This document shows, one piece after another, positions 46,883 to 55,657 of a stretch of 64,000 bases of DNA. The position numbers and the translations under genes were made by a program. A model generated the notes under the pieces. The model did not search any database, had not been told where the DNA came from, and saw nothing but the letters and a program-made list of their open reading frames with translations. This DNA comes from Brevundimonas bullata (GTDB lineage: Bacteria > Pseudomonadota > Alphaproteobacteria > Caulobacterales > Caulobacteraceae): positions 1 to 64,000 of the forward strand of contig NZ_QLLC01000013.1 of the NCBI RefSeq assembly GCF_003350205.1, given 5' to 3'. Position 1 is the first letter of the stretch; the number at the start of each line of letters is the position of its first letter.

Positions 46883-47041
46883 CTACGCGCGCGGCCGTTT
46901 GATCGTAATGGGCACGAAGTTCGAAGGGTGACTGACCGCGCGGTTGTTCGCGGGGTTCATCTGCTTCGTGTTAACCAGCATCCCGCCCCATAGGGCGAAG
47001 GACATCATGGCGTGCTGGAGATTACGGTCCTTGTCGTTCAT
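46883..47041 (-). CDS. 52-residue small protein
   Basis: MNDKDRNLQHAMMSFALWGG then MLVNTKQMNPANNRAVSHPS, ending VPITIKRPRA. AAGGAG lies eight bases before the ATG and a strong terminator follows the stop, so a dedicated transcript is likely. There is no convincing membrane span and no known motif; the tail is basic. The gene stands alone, 164 bp from the divergent DUF1289 gene. Function unknown. Confidence 0.6.
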   Translation of the reverse strand: MNDKDRNLQHAMMSFALWGGMLVNTKQMNPANNRAVSHPSNFVPITIKRPRA

Positions 47042-47205
47042 TTGGGCGTCTCCTTTCGTTGAACGATGAAAGAAGACGCGTCGTGCTTATCGGGGATCTC
47101 ACCGTCATAGTCGTTTCGCGTCAGGGTCCTAGATAGCTCCGCTTGGTTAAAAAGTCAAGAATTTGGTCCGATGTCGGACGTATTGTAGTGTTCACGTCAT
47201 AAAAC

Positions 47206-47433
47206 ATGAGCCAGCCGCCCGCCCCCTCGCCCGCCAAACCGCCGCGCGCCGTCGCCACGCCCTGCGTCATGGTCTGCACCGTGGACGGGGCGTCGGGGCT
47301 GTGTCTCGGCTGTTTTCGCACCCTGCCCGAAATCGCGACCTGGAGCCGGATGAGCGAGGAGGAACGGGCGAAGATCATGGGCGAACTGGAGGGGCGGCGA
47401 GGGCTAATCGACCCGGTGTTGCTGGGCGGTTAG
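47206..47433 (+). CDS. DUF1289 domain protein
   Basis: A 75-residue protein with the four-Cys pattern of DUF1289: PCVMVCTVDGASGLCLGCFR, followed by TLPEIATWSRMSEEER. The Cys arrangement suggests a metal or Fe-S site, but the role is unproven. Family members occur next to housekeeping genes in many proteobacteria. No ribosome-binding site is obvious. Confidence 0.82.
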   Translation: MSQPPAPSPAKPPRAVATPCVMVCTVDGASGLCLGCFRTLPEIATWSRMSEEERAKIMGELEGRRGLIDPVLLGG

Positions 47434-47446
47434 GTCCCCCTTGCGC

Positions 47447-47552
47447 CGTCATCCCGGAAGCGGCAGAGCCGCTATCCGGGACCGCAGGAAGCGTCGACCG
47501 CAGAGCCTTGGGCGGTCCCGGCTCTCCGCCTTCGGCTGCGGCCGGGATAACG
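47447..47552. repeat. intergenic palindromic repeat, family A copy 3
   Basis: Ends CGTCATCCCGG (47447-47457) and CCGGGATAACG (47542-47552). The interior AAGCGGCAGAGCCGCTATCCGG, seen here as AAGCGGCAGAGCCG and CTATCCGGGACCGCAGGAA, is nearly the same as in copy 4. Confidence 0.75.
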
Positions 47553-47644
47553 AAGAACGTCGCGCGTAACGATGTTCATCCGTCAACCTTTCGTTCGCCG
47601 TATCGCTTCACCGCCTGCCAAGACCCTTGCGGCACAGTAGGGTC

Positions 47645-48127
47645 ATGATCCGTATCGATCCGCGCTCTGCTGTCGTTTTCGCCGCCGCCCTGGCCACGTC
47701 GCTGGCCTGTGCCGGCGCCTTGCGCTGGATGGACGGGACGGGCGAAGCGCAAGCCGCCATCGCCGCGCCTTCGGTCGTGCGCTCGGCGGACGGTCACTAC
47801 TGGGCCGAGGCCGTCGTGGCCGGTCGGCCCATGCGGATGCTGGTCGACACCGGCGCCAGCGTCGTGACCCTGAGCCGCGCCGACGCGGAACGGGCGGGCG
47901 TCAGCGTCGGCGCCGGAGACTTCACCCGCACCCTGAACACCGCCGCCGGTCCGGTGAAGGCGGCGCCCGTCGTCCTGCCGTCGCTGGCGGTGGCGGGGGT
48001 GCGGCTGACCTCGGTCGAGGCCCTGGTGGTGGACGCCGACATGCCGGCGTCCCTGCTGGGCATGAGCTATCTGGGCCGGCTGTCGGGCTTCGAGGCCCGG
48101 CCTGAAGGGCTGACCTTCAAGGGCTGA
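47645..48127 (+). CDS. retropepsin-like aspartic protease (TIGR02281 type)
   Basis: A 160-residue protein with an N-terminal membrane anchor or signal (about 8-28) and the single aspartic protease motif LVDTGAS (Asp68). The flap-region pattern LNTAAGPVKAAPVVLPSLAV and the closing ALVVDADMPASLLGMSYLGR match the clan AA family common in Alphaproteobacteria. One motif per chain implies activity as a homodimer. It is bounded by repeats A3 and A4. The ATG at 47645 is preferred over a TTG at 47627. Confidence 0.85.
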   Translation: MIRIDPRSAVVFAAALATSLACAGALRWMDGTGEAQAAIAAPSVVRSADGHYWAEAVVAGRPMRMLVDTGASVVTLSRADAERAGVSVGAGDFTRTLNTAAGPVKAAPVVLPSLAVAGVRLTSVEALVVDADMPASLLGMSYLGRLSGFEARPEGLTFKG

Positions 48128-48140
48128 GGCCTTCCCCATT

Positions 48141-48253
48141 CGTCATCCCGGAAGCGGCGCAGCCGCTATCCGGGACCACAGGAAATGCTGATGTCGGCGC
48201 CTTGGGCGGTCCCGGCTCTGCGCCTCTCTGTGAGAGGCTTGGCCGGGATGACG
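48141..48253. repeat. intergenic palindromic repeat, family A copy 4
   Basis: Ends CGTCATCCCGG (48141-48151) and CCGGGATGACG (48243-48253), exact inverted copies. The interior holds AAGCGGCGCAGCCGCTATCC and GGCGGTCCCGGCTCTGCGCC, shared with copies 1 and 3. Confidence 0.8.
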
Positions 48254-48257
48254 GGTT

Positions 48258-49106
48258 TCAGCGCGTCACGCCGAACGGCACCACCTTGTTATCCGGGTCG
48301 TGGCCGATGTCGGCGGTTCCCAGGTAGGGAATGCCCGAGCGTTCGCACCAGTAGCGGACGATCTCCTCCGCCGTCAGGCCGAAGTCGGGGTCGTTGGGGG
48401 TGACGTCCGAAACCCGGCCCAGGCGGATGCCCGCCGCGCGGCGGATCGAGGCCTGGCCCGTCAGGTGGAACATCATCCGATCGACGCGGTAGAGGGCCTC
48501 GGACACCTCTTCCAGCATGATGACGTGGCCGGTCAGGTCGGGCTCCAGCGCTGTGCCGACCAGTTCGTTGAGGATGGTCAGATTGAAGGCGACGGTCGGA
48601 CGCGGGTCGTCCAGCAAGGACGGCTCCAGCGAGGCGCGGTCGCCGCTGACCAGCCAGTCGACCGCGCGACGGCCCGTGGCGTCGTGGCGCGCCCCGTCCG
48701 AGGCCATTGGTCCGTGGGCCACATGAGGAAAGCCCGCCTTGTAGAGCAGGGCCAGCAGGCTGCCGGCGTCGGAGTAGCCGAGGTAGCGCTTCTTCCTCGC
48801 CACATCGGTCAACTGCGGCAGGACGGCCTCGGCGATGCGGCAGGCGCCGTAGCCGCCGCGCGCGAACCAGAGGGCGCCGAGGCGCGGATCATTGGCGAAC
48901 TCGACGAAGGCGCGGGCGCGGGTGGCGTCGTCGCCGCCGAAATGACCGTGCTTGTTGAAGCTCTGGGGATGGAAGACGAGCTGCACTTCGCCGCCCGGAT
49001 AGGCCGCATCCATCCAGGCCTGGATCGCCTGACCGCGCTCGGGGTCCAGACGCGAGCTGGCGTTGACGACGCCGATCTTGAAGGGTCCAGTCTTGGATTC
49101 TGGCAT
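48258..49106 (-). CDS. ldcA: LD-carboxypeptidase, S66 family
   Basis: A 282-residue cytoplasmic peptidase with the Ser-Glu-His triad in the expected order: Ser112 in GYSDAGSLL, Glu199 or Glu200 in [17 protein letters not shown], and His269 in [10 protein letters not shown]. Family enzymes remove the terminal D-Ala from murein tetrapeptides during recycling (or self-immunity peptides in MccF). The position 83 bp from a divergent Mpl/MurC-like ligase supports the recycling role, since the tripeptide product is the ligase substrate. Confidence 0.88.
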   Translation of the reverse strand: MPESKTGPFKIGVVNASSRLDPERGQAIQAWMDAAYPGGEVQLVFHPQSFNKHGHFGGDDATRARAFVEFANDPRLGALWFARGGYGACRIAEAVLPQLTDVARKKRYLGYSDAGSLLALLYKAGFPHVAHGPMASDGARHDATGRRAVDWLVSGDRASLEPSLLDDPRPTVAFNLTILNELVGTALEPDLTGHVIMLEEVSEALYRVDRMMFHLTGQASIRRAAGIRLGRVSDVTPNDPDFGLTAEEIVRYWCERSGIPYLGTADIGHDPDNKVVPFGVTR

Positions 49107-49188
49107 AGGGATGGGGCTGGCCTCCGGCGTCGCCCGTGCTAGTCAGGCCGTCGGACATTCCCCGGTTTCGCGCGTCAAAATCAAGCCG

Positions 49189-50577
49189 ATGAACAAAGAC
49201 TATTTCTTCTGCGGCGTCGGCGGGTCCGGCATGCTGCCCCTGGCCATGATCGTTCAGGCGCAAGGGAACCGCATCAGCGGCTCGGACCGGGCGCTGGATC
49301 AGGGGCGGACCCCGGACAAGTTCGACTGGCTGCGCGCCCACGGCGTGACCCTGCATCCGCAGGACGGCTCGGGCGTGGTCAGCCCCGATCAGATCGTGGT
49401 CGCCACTGGGGCGGTCGAGGACACGGTGCCCGACATCGGCGCGGCGAAGCGCGTGGGCGCAGAGATCAAGACCCGCCCCCAGCTGCTGAGCGAACTGTTC
49501 AACGCCGCCCCGACCTCGATCGGCGTGGCCGGGACCAGCGGCAAGTCGACCATCACCGGCATGGCAGCCTGGATTCTGGATCAGGCGGGCCGCCAGCCCA
49601 CCGTGGTCAACGGCGCGGTGATGAAGAACTTCGCCGATGCGGACCACCCCTTCGCCAGCGCCCTGGTCGGGGGACCCGATCTGTTCGTGGCCGAGGTGGA
49701 CGAGAGCGACGGCTCCATCGCCCGCTATGACGCCACCGTGGCGGTCGTCTCGAACATCTCGCTGGACCACAAGTCGATGGAGGAGCTGCGCGACCTGTTC
49801 GGCGGCTTCGTCGGGCGGGCGCAGACGGCGGTGCTGAACCTCGACAACCCCGAGACGGCGGCGCTGGCGCAGGAGCTGGAACCCGGCAAGGCCGTCACTT
49901 TCGCGCTCGGCGAGGAAGAGGCCGACCTGTCGGCGCATGACCTGGCGCCCCTGCCGACCGGCATGACCTTTACTCTGCGGGTGCGCGGCGAGGCCCCCCG
50001 CGCGGTCGTGCTGAACGTCCCCGGCGCGCACAATGTCGCCAATGCGCTCGCGGCGCTCGGCGCGGTCAAGGCTCTGGGCGTGTCGGTCGATGAGGCGGTC
50101 GCAGCGCTGGAGACCTTCGCCGGCATCCGGCGGCGGCTGGAGGTGGTGGGGACGCAGAATGACGTCACCGTCATCGACGACTTCGCCCACAACCCCGACA
50201 AGATCGCCGCCACGCTGAAGACCCTGCACGCCTTTGACGGGCGGCTGCTGATCCTGTTCCAGCCGCACGGCTTTGGTCCGCTCAAGCTGATGAAGTCCGA
50301 GTTCATCGCGGGCTTCGCCGGGCTGATGCGCGAGCACGACGTCCTGCTGATGCCCGAGCCGGTCTATTACGGCGGGACGACCGACCGCAGCGTGGGCTCC
50401 GAGGACATCGCCGCGGGCGTGCGCGCCGAGGGGCGTCAGGCCGAGGCCCTGGCCACACGCGCCGACTGCGGCGACCGGATCGTGGACCTGGCCCGCCCCG
50501 GCGACCGGGTGGTGGTCATGGGCGCGCGCGACGACAGCCTGTCGAGTTTTGCGGCGGAGCTGCTGGCCCGTCTATAA
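49189..50577 (+). CDS. Mur ligase family protein, Mpl/MurC-like
   Basis: A 462-residue ligase in the MurC/Mpl group: the N-terminal Rossmann motif [10 protein letters not shown], central ATP site [14 protein letters not shown] (near 106-119), and the C-terminal domain with [15 protein letters not shown]. The P-loop has Ser in place of His in the usual GTHGKT, and GKST in place of GKTT, so it is a divergent member. In Mpl the reaction joins the tripeptide to UDP-MurNAc. The divergent S66 carboxypeptidase supports this over canonical MurC. The ATG at 49189 is used; the frame is open to 49063 without support. Confidence 0.8.
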   Translation: MNKDYFFCGVGGSGMLPLAMIVQAQGNRISGSDRALDQGRTPDKFDWLRAHGVTLHPQDGSGVVSPDQIVVATGAVEDTVPDIGAAKRVGAEIKTRPQLLSELFNAAPTSIGVAGTSGKSTITGMAAWILDQAGRQPTVVNGAVMKNFADADHPFASALVGGPDLFVAEVDESDGSIARYDATVAVVSNISLDHKSMEELRDLFGGFVGRAQTAVLNLDNPETAALAQELEPGKAVTFALGEEEADLSAHDLAPLPTGMTFTLRVRGEAPRAVVLNVPGAHNVANALAALGAVKALGVSVDEAVAALETFAGIRRRLEVVGTQNDVTVIDDFAHNPDKIAATLKTLHAFDGRLLILFQPHGFGPLKLMKSEFIAGFAGLMREHDVLLMPEPVYYGGTTDRSVGSEDIAAGVRAEGRQAEALATRADCGDRIVDLARPGDRVVVMGARDDSLSSFAAELLARL

Positions 50578-50694
50578 GCTCCGCGCCCGGAGCAATCGTC
50601 AAATTGTCCTTGTAAAACATTCACTTTCGGAAAATCGGCTGTTAAGCGCCGCCCGCCTAACTGCGCTCTCGCAGAACGCGGGAGAGGCGACCAG

Positions 50695-52296
50695 ATGGCC
50701 AGGATCGGAGACTTCGTCGAGGCGGCGCCGCCGATGGCGCCCGAGGCCCTGGGCGCCGAGGCCTTCGACCGCTTTCAAGCCGAGCCGGATACCCTGGTCA
50801 TCGCCGTGGCGGACGAAGACGGGCGGCCGGTCGGCCTGATCGAGCGCAACGCCTTCACCCTGAAGATGGCCGCCGAGTTCGGCCGCGCCCTCTATGCGCG
50901 GCGTCCGGTCTCGGCCCTGATGGACCCCGAACCGCTGATGGTCGAGGCCGACGCCTCGGCCGACGTCCTGTTCCAGACCATGGACGCGGCGGGGCTGGGC
51001 GCCCTGCTGAAGGGCTTCATCGTCGTCTCGCGCGGGCGCTATGTCGGGGTCGGGGCCGGTCTGCACGTCATGCAGGCGGGGGTGGCCATTCACAAGCGCC
51101 GCGCCGAGGCCATGAGCGAACTGGCCCAGAACCTGGTCCGCGCCGAAGCCGAGGCCCGCGCCTCCAGCCGCGCCAAGTCCGAGTTCCTGGCGGTGATGAG
51201 CCACGAGATCCGCACGCCGCTGAACGGGGTGCTGGGGGTGGCCGCCCTGATGGAGCGTGAACTGACGCAAGCCTCGCTGCGCCCCTATGTCCGCACCATT
51301 CTGGACTCGGGCACCAGTCTGCTGCGGCTGCTGACCGACGCCCTGGATATGTCGCGCGCCGAAGCCGGCGTGCTGACCCTGGAGCCCGCGCCGCTGGACC
51401 TGGACGCCGTGGCCGCCGACCTGTCGGCCCTGTGGCGGCCCCGCGCGGAGGAGAAGGCCCTGCGCCTGAGCGTGACCACGGACACGGCCGCCGCGCGCTG
51501 GGTCGTCGGCGACGAGATGCGGCTGAAGCAGTTGCTGAACAACCTGATCGGCAATGCCTTGAAGTTCACGCAAGTCGGCGCGGTCGAGGTCAATCTGAGC
51601 ACGCGGCTGGACGACGGCCGGGTGCGGCTGGACGCCGTGGTCGATGACAGCGGGCCAGGCGTCAGCGACGAGGCGGCGGTCGCCATCTTCGAGCCCTTCA
51701 ACACCGGCGAGGCCGGGCGTCAGGGGGCGGGCGCTGGGCTGGGCCTGGCCATATGCCGTCAGATCGTCGAGCGGATGGAGGGACGACTGGCGCTGGAGCG
51801 GTCGCCGTCGGGCGGGGCGCGCTTCCGCTTCGACCTGCACCTGCCGCTGGCCGAGGCCGACGCGCGGCGGGGCGAGGACCGGGCCGCCGCGCCGACGACG
51901 CACGAGACCCTGCACGTGCTGGTGGTGGACGACCACGCCGCCAACCGCTTCGTCGCGGGCAAGGTGCTGGAGTTGTTCGGTTGCACCCACGAGACGGCTG
52001 ACGACGGGCGACAGGCGCTGGAGCGGGCTGCGGTCGCGCCCTTCGACCTAATCCTGATGGATGTGAAGATGCCGGTGATGGACGGGGTGGCGGCGACGCG
52101 GGCCATCCGCGCCCTGCCCGGCCCCGCGTCCGCCGTTCCCATTCTGGCCCTGACCGCCAACGCCGACCCGCGCGACGAGGCCGAGTATCTGGCGGCCGGC
52201 ATGGACGGGGTGGCGCAGAAACCGATCCAGCCCGACGCCCTGCTGAACGCCATCCGGCTGGCCCTGTCGCGCCACGCGGTGGCCGCGGCGGCCTAG
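50695..52296 (+). CDS. hybrid sensor histidine kinase/response regulator with CBS-like input
   Basis: A 533-residue protein without membrane spans. Residues 30-135 resemble a CBS-type module (DTLVIAVADEDGRPVGLIER and PVSALMDPEPLMVEADASAD). The dimerisation domain has the phospho-acceptor His170 in VMSHEIRTPLNG; the ATPase domain shows NNLIGNALKFT, DDSGPGV and AGLGLAI; a receiver domain (about 405-525) has Asp456 in ILMDVKMPVMDG. A nucleotide may be sensed by the CBS-like part. No separate output regulator is adjacent; the neighbours downstream are exopolysaccharide genes. Confidence 0.88.
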   Translation: MARIGDFVEAAPPMAPEALGAEAFDRFQAEPDTLVIAVADEDGRPVGLIERNAFTLKMAAEFGRALYARRPVSALMDPEPLMVEADASADVLFQTMDAAGLGALLKGFIVVSRGRYVGVGAGLHVMQAGVAIHKRRAEAMSELAQNLVRAEAEARASSRAKSEFLAVMSHEIRTPLNGVLGVAALMERELTQASLRPYVRTILDSGTSLLRLLTDALDMSRAEAGVLTLEPAPLDLDAVAADLSALWRPRAEEKALRLSVTTDTAAARWVVGDEMRLKQLLNNLIGNALKFTQVGAVEVNLSTRLDDGRVRLDAVVDDSGPGVSDEAAVAIFEPFNTGEAGRQGAGAGLGLAICRQIVERMEGRLALERSPSGGARFRFDLHLPLAEADARRGEDRAAAPTTHETLHVLVVDDHAANRFVAGKVLELFGCTHETADDGRQALERAAVAPFDLILMDVKMPVMDGVAATRAIRALPGPASAVPILALTANADPRDEAEYLAAGMDGVAQKPIQPDALLNAIRLALSRHAVAAAA

Positions 52297-52508
52297 AATT
52301 CGCCTTACGAAACAATATCAAACGCTGTTTTGACCAAGAATTACTCAGCGTCGTCAGATTTCAGCGGTCCAAGCGCCAGACGACATCTCCATCGCGGGCA
52401 GCGCCTTCATTAAAGCCAAGCTTATTCTGAAGCTGGGAGGCATGGTTTTACAATCGTCCGCGTCGGCTTCTTTTAGGATGGAACCTCCTCAACAAGGTTC
52501 CTCCGCCC

Positions 52509-53936
52509 TTGACCTCGTCCCTGTCGCCAGACCCCGTTCGGAATCGCCCCGCGCCGCGGCTGACGCCGTCATCGACGTCCGGCCCGGTCGAGGCCGTGTC
52601 CACGCGGCCCTATCGCCGCCTCTATCTGTCGGTGCCCGCGAAGTTCACCCTGGCCCTGGTGCTGGCCTTCGCCTGGACCGCCCTGAGCATCTGGCTGTCG
52701 CAGCGGTGGCTCAACGACCTGGCGGCGGTGACGAGTTGGGCCTTCGCCCTGATCGCCATCGGTTTCATCGCCTATGTGCCGGGCTTCATGAACGCCTTCC
52801 TGCTGGGCACCCTGCTGTTTGATCGGCGGCTGCCCCGCATCCGCCCGCCCTCCTATCCAGCGATCAGCATCCTGGTCGCGGCCTATAACGAAGCCGCCGC
52901 CATTCGCGACACCCTGACCAGTCTCGCGGCCCAAACCTATCCCGGCGACTACGAAATCCTGGTCCTCAACGACGGCTCGACCGACGCCACGGTCGCCCTG
53001 GCGCAACAGGCCATTCGCGAGCTGAGCTTCCCCGCCAACGCCACGGTCCGCGTGCTCGACTACCCCGTCAATGCAGGTAAGGCCGCCGTGCTGAACCGGG
53101 GACTGAAGGCGGCGAAGCACGACCTGATCATCACCATCGACGGCGATTCCTGGGTGCGCCACGACGGCCTGGCCCAGATCGTCGAGCGTCTGCTGACCGA
53201 CCCGGCCAACACTGTCGCCGTCGCCGGCGCCGTCATGGTGCGCAACTCGCGCGAGAACTTCCTGACCCGCGCCCAGGAGTGGGACTATTTCCACGGCATC
53301 GCCGCCGTGAAGCGGATGCAGTCCATGTATCACGGCTGCCTGGTGGCCCAGGGCGCCTTCTCCCTCTACACCCGCGCCGCCCTGGAAGAGGTCGGCGGCT
53401 GGCCGGAATGCGTCGGCGAAGACATCGTCGTCTCCTGGGCCCTGCTCGAAAAGGGCCACCGCATCGGCTACGCTGAGGACGCCCTGGCCTTCACCAATGT
53501 GCCCACGAAGTTCAAGCAGTTCGCCCTGCAGCGCAAACGCTGGTCGCGCGGTCTGGTCGAGGCCTTCAAGGCCCACGGCTCCCTGCTGTTCAAGCCGCGC
53601 CTGACCACCATCTTCATCTGGTGGAACCTGTGCTTCCTGCCGCTGGACCTGGTCTACACCTTCATCTTCATCCCCGGTCTGGTGCTGGCCCTGTTCGGGA
53701 TCTTCTGGATCGCCGGCCCCCTGACCCTGGCCGTATTGCCGCTGGCCGCCTTGTGGAACATGTTCATCTTCCGCATCCAGCGTCAGATGTTCCGGCGCGA
53801 AGGGCTGAAGGTCCGCCGCAACTTCGGGGGCTTCCTCTTCTACGCCCTGGGATACAGTCTGGTGATGCAGCCGGTCTGCGTCTGGGGCTATGGCGCCGAA
53901 ATTCTGGGCATGAGCAAGAAATGGGGCACCAAATGA
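52509..53936 (+). CDS. family 2 glycosyltransferase, PgaC/BcsA-like polysaccharide synthase
   Basis: A processive GT2 of 475 residues (if started at the TTG at 52509). Two N-terminal spans (about 46-66 and 78-98), a catalytic domain with VLNDGSTDA, IITIDGDSW, CVGEDIVVSW and the processivity motif QRKRW, then three to four C-terminal spans. This layout is that of poly-GlcNAc, hyaluronan or cellulose synthases. The start is unsure: no ATG is available in frame before the first span and a GTG at 52596 is the alternative. The stop overlaps the next start (ATGA). Confidence 0.88.
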   Translation: MTSSLSPDPVRNRPAPRLTPSSTSGPVEAVSTRPYRRLYLSVPAKFTLALVLAFAWTALSIWLSQRWLNDLAAVTSWAFALIAIGFIAYVPGFMNAFLLGTLLFDRRLPRIRPPSYPAISILVAAYNEAAAIRDTLTSLAAQTYPGDYEILVLNDGSTDATVALAQQAIRELSFPANATVRVLDYPVNAGKAAVLNRGLKAAKHDLIITIDGDSWVRHDGLAQIVERLLTDPANTVAVAGAVMVRNSRENFLTRAQEWDYFHGIAAVKRMQSMYHGCLVAQGAFSLYTRAALEEVGGWPECVGEDIVVSWALLEKGHRIGYAEDALAFTNVPTKFKQFALQRKRWSRGLVEAFKAHGSLLFKPRLTTIFIWWNLCFLPLDLVYTFIFIPGLVLALFGIFWIAGPLTLAVLPLAALWNMFIFRIQRQMFRREGLKVRRNFGGFLFYALGYSLVMQPVCVWGYGAEILGMSKKWGTK

Positions 53937-54910
53937 ACCGCCTGCCCGCCGCCGTCGTCGGAGCCGCCGCTTCGCTCGCGTTCGTCTTGCCCGGCCTTGC
54001 CCGCGCCCAGACCGTCGAGACCGCGCAGCAGACCGCCCGCGTCGAACACCCGGACAGCGCCGCCGCAGGCTTCCTGCCCGCCCACGCCGTGGGCGTGGAC
54101 GTCTTCGCCTCGACCGACGCCGACGACACGGACGTCGTCAAGGCCGGGATCAACCTCGACTGGCGCTATCGCGGGCCCGACGACTATCTGGGCCTGCGGG
54201 TCGAGACCGCCCGCTTCAAGCCCCTGGGCGGCGACGCGACCGAGGATCAGCGCCTCTATCTGCGTTTCGCCGACAAGACCGGCGACTGGTCGTGGAAGGG
54301 CCAGGTCGGGACCGACGGCGAGACCGTCCTGGGCTCGGCCAGCGTCCACAACGAGGCCCGCTTCCGTCAGGAATACTTCGTCGAGCGCGAGATTCTGGAA
54401 ACGCCGCGCGGCCTGGACGAGGGCCTCTACTACACCTTCGTCGGCGGGGCCTTCGACCTGCCGGTCAATGACCGCAACAACTTCACCGTGGTCGCGGGAC
54501 TGCAGGACTTCACCGGCGACAATGTCCGCACCCATCTGCGCTTCAACTACATCCATGTGGTGAAGCCGGAATGGGGGCTGTCGGCCCAGGTCCGCACCCG
54601 CTATTTCCACAGCAGCGACCCCGGCGAGTACGACTATTTCTCGCCCGAGAACTACCTCGAGATCATGCCGGTGCTGCAGGTGCGCCGCTACTACGGCGGA
54701 TGGCGCTATGTCGTGGCTGGCGGCGTCGGCGGGCAGAAGGAAACCGGCGGCGACTGGCGCAGCGCCCGCTACTTCAACGCCCAGGTCGTCAGCCCGCCCA
54801 TCCGCGAATGGGCGATCAACGCCAGCTTCACCTACAGCAACACCCCCGTCGCCAGCGGCTATACCTACGATTACAGCCAGGTGAATTTCGGCATCGTCCG
54901 CGCCTTCTAG
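53933..54910 (+). CDS. outer-membrane beta-barrel protein coupled to the glycosyltransferase
   Basis: A 325-residue protein with a signal peptide ending LARAQ. The mature part has alternating hydrophobic strands with many Tyr, Phe, Arg and Asp residues (VRTHLRFNYIHVV, VRRYYGGWRYVVAGG) and ends in a Phe-terminated strand, as outer-membrane barrels do. About 12-14 strands are possible. It overlaps the glycosyltransferase gene by four bases, so it probably serves export of that polymer, as PgaA does for PNAG, but it lacks the TPR domain of PgaA. No named family recognised. Confidence 0.7.
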   Translation: MNRLPAAVVGAAASLAFVLPGLARAQTVETAQQTARVEHPDSAAAGFLPAHAVGVDVFASTDADDTDVVKAGINLDWRYRGPDDYLGLRVETARFKPLGGDATEDQRLYLRFADKTGDWSWKGQVGTDGETVLGSASVHNEARFRQEYFVEREILETPRGLDEGLYYTFVGGAFDLPVNDRNNFTVVAGLQDFTGDNVRTHLRFNYIHVVKPEWGLSAQVRTRYFHSSDPGEYDYFSPENYLEIMPVLQVRRYYGGWRYVVAGGVGGQKETGGDWRSARYFNAQVVSPPIREWAINASFTYSNTPVASGYTYDYSQVNFGIVRAF

Positions 54911-54944
54911 GCTCAGCCGCGACATTCCGACGCCTAAACGGTAT

Positions 54945-54959
54945 TGCAAATCGTTCGCA
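54945..54959 (+). promoter_or_regulatory. candidate alphaproteobacterial Fur box
   Basis: TGCAAATCGTTCGCA matches an alphaproteobacterial Fur-type palindrome, as I recall it TGCnAATnATTnGCA, at 11 of 12 defined positions. It lies 21 bases before the proposed start of the PepSY gene, suggesting iron repression of the operon 54980-59459. Confidence 0.5.
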
Positions 54960-54979
54960 GGGTATGGCACAGCCATGGT

Positions 54980-55645
54980 GTGACCGAAACCGCAGCCCAT
55001 CCCGCCAAGACCGCCGCGAAACCGAAGGCGGCGCTGAACGCCAAGCGGTCGTTCTGGCTGAAGCAATTGCACAGCTGGCACTGGATCTCGGCGGCGGTCA
55101 GCCTGGTCGGCATGATCCTGTTCGCGATCACCGGCATCACCCTGAACCACGCGGCGCAGATCCCGGCCGAGCCCGTGGTCAAGGAGGCGACGGCGACCCT
55201 GCCCGCGCCCCTGCTGGCGCGTCTGGCCGACTTCCCCGCCGAGACCACCGACCCGGTCCCCGCCCCCGTGGCGCGCTGGGCGGCGGAGGCCTTCAAGGTC
55301 CAGGTCGAGGGTCGCGCCACCGAGACCACGGCGGATGAAATCTATGTCGCCCTGCCCACGCCCGGCGGCGACGGATGGCTGACCATCGACCGTTCAACCG
55401 GCGAGGCCCTGCACGAGAAAACCACGCGCGGGGCGGTCGCCTATCTCAACGACCTGCACAAGGGTCGCAACGCCGGGGTGGTTTGGTACTGGTTCATCGA
55501 CGTCTTCGCCGTGGCCTGCGTGGTCTTTTCCGTCACGGGTCTGGCCCTGCTATGGCTGCACGCGCGCGGCCGTCCCTCGACCTGGCCCATCGTGGCCCTG
55601 GGTCTGCTCATTCCTGTCGTCATCGCCCTCCTGTTCATTCATTGA
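54980..55645 (+). CDS. PepSY-associated transmembrane protein
   Basis: A 221-residue protein from the GTG at 54980; an upstream TTG is open too. The first span is in QLHSWHWISAAVSLVGMILF and continues FAITGITLNH; a periplasmic PepSY-like domain follows (about 60-155); two more spans end the chain (WYWFIDVFAVACVVFSVTGLA and a final helix). The His residues in LHSWHW and LNH are the type that bind heme in PepSY_TM ferric reductases. It probably carries electrons across the inner membrane for the ApbE-linked system downstream. Next gene starts 12 bp after. Confidence 0.82.
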   Translation: MTETAAHPAKTAAKPKAALNAKRSFWLKQLHSWHWISAAVSLVGMILFAITGITLNHAAQIPAEPVVKEATATLPAPLLARLADFPAETTDPVPAPVARWAAEAFKVQVEGRATETTADEIYVALPTPGGDGWLTIDRSTGEALHEKTTRGAVAYLNDLHKGRNAGVVWYWFIDVFAVACVVFSVTGLALLWLHARGRPSTWPIVALGLLIPVVIALLFIH

Positions 55646-55657
55646 CGAGTTCTCCCC

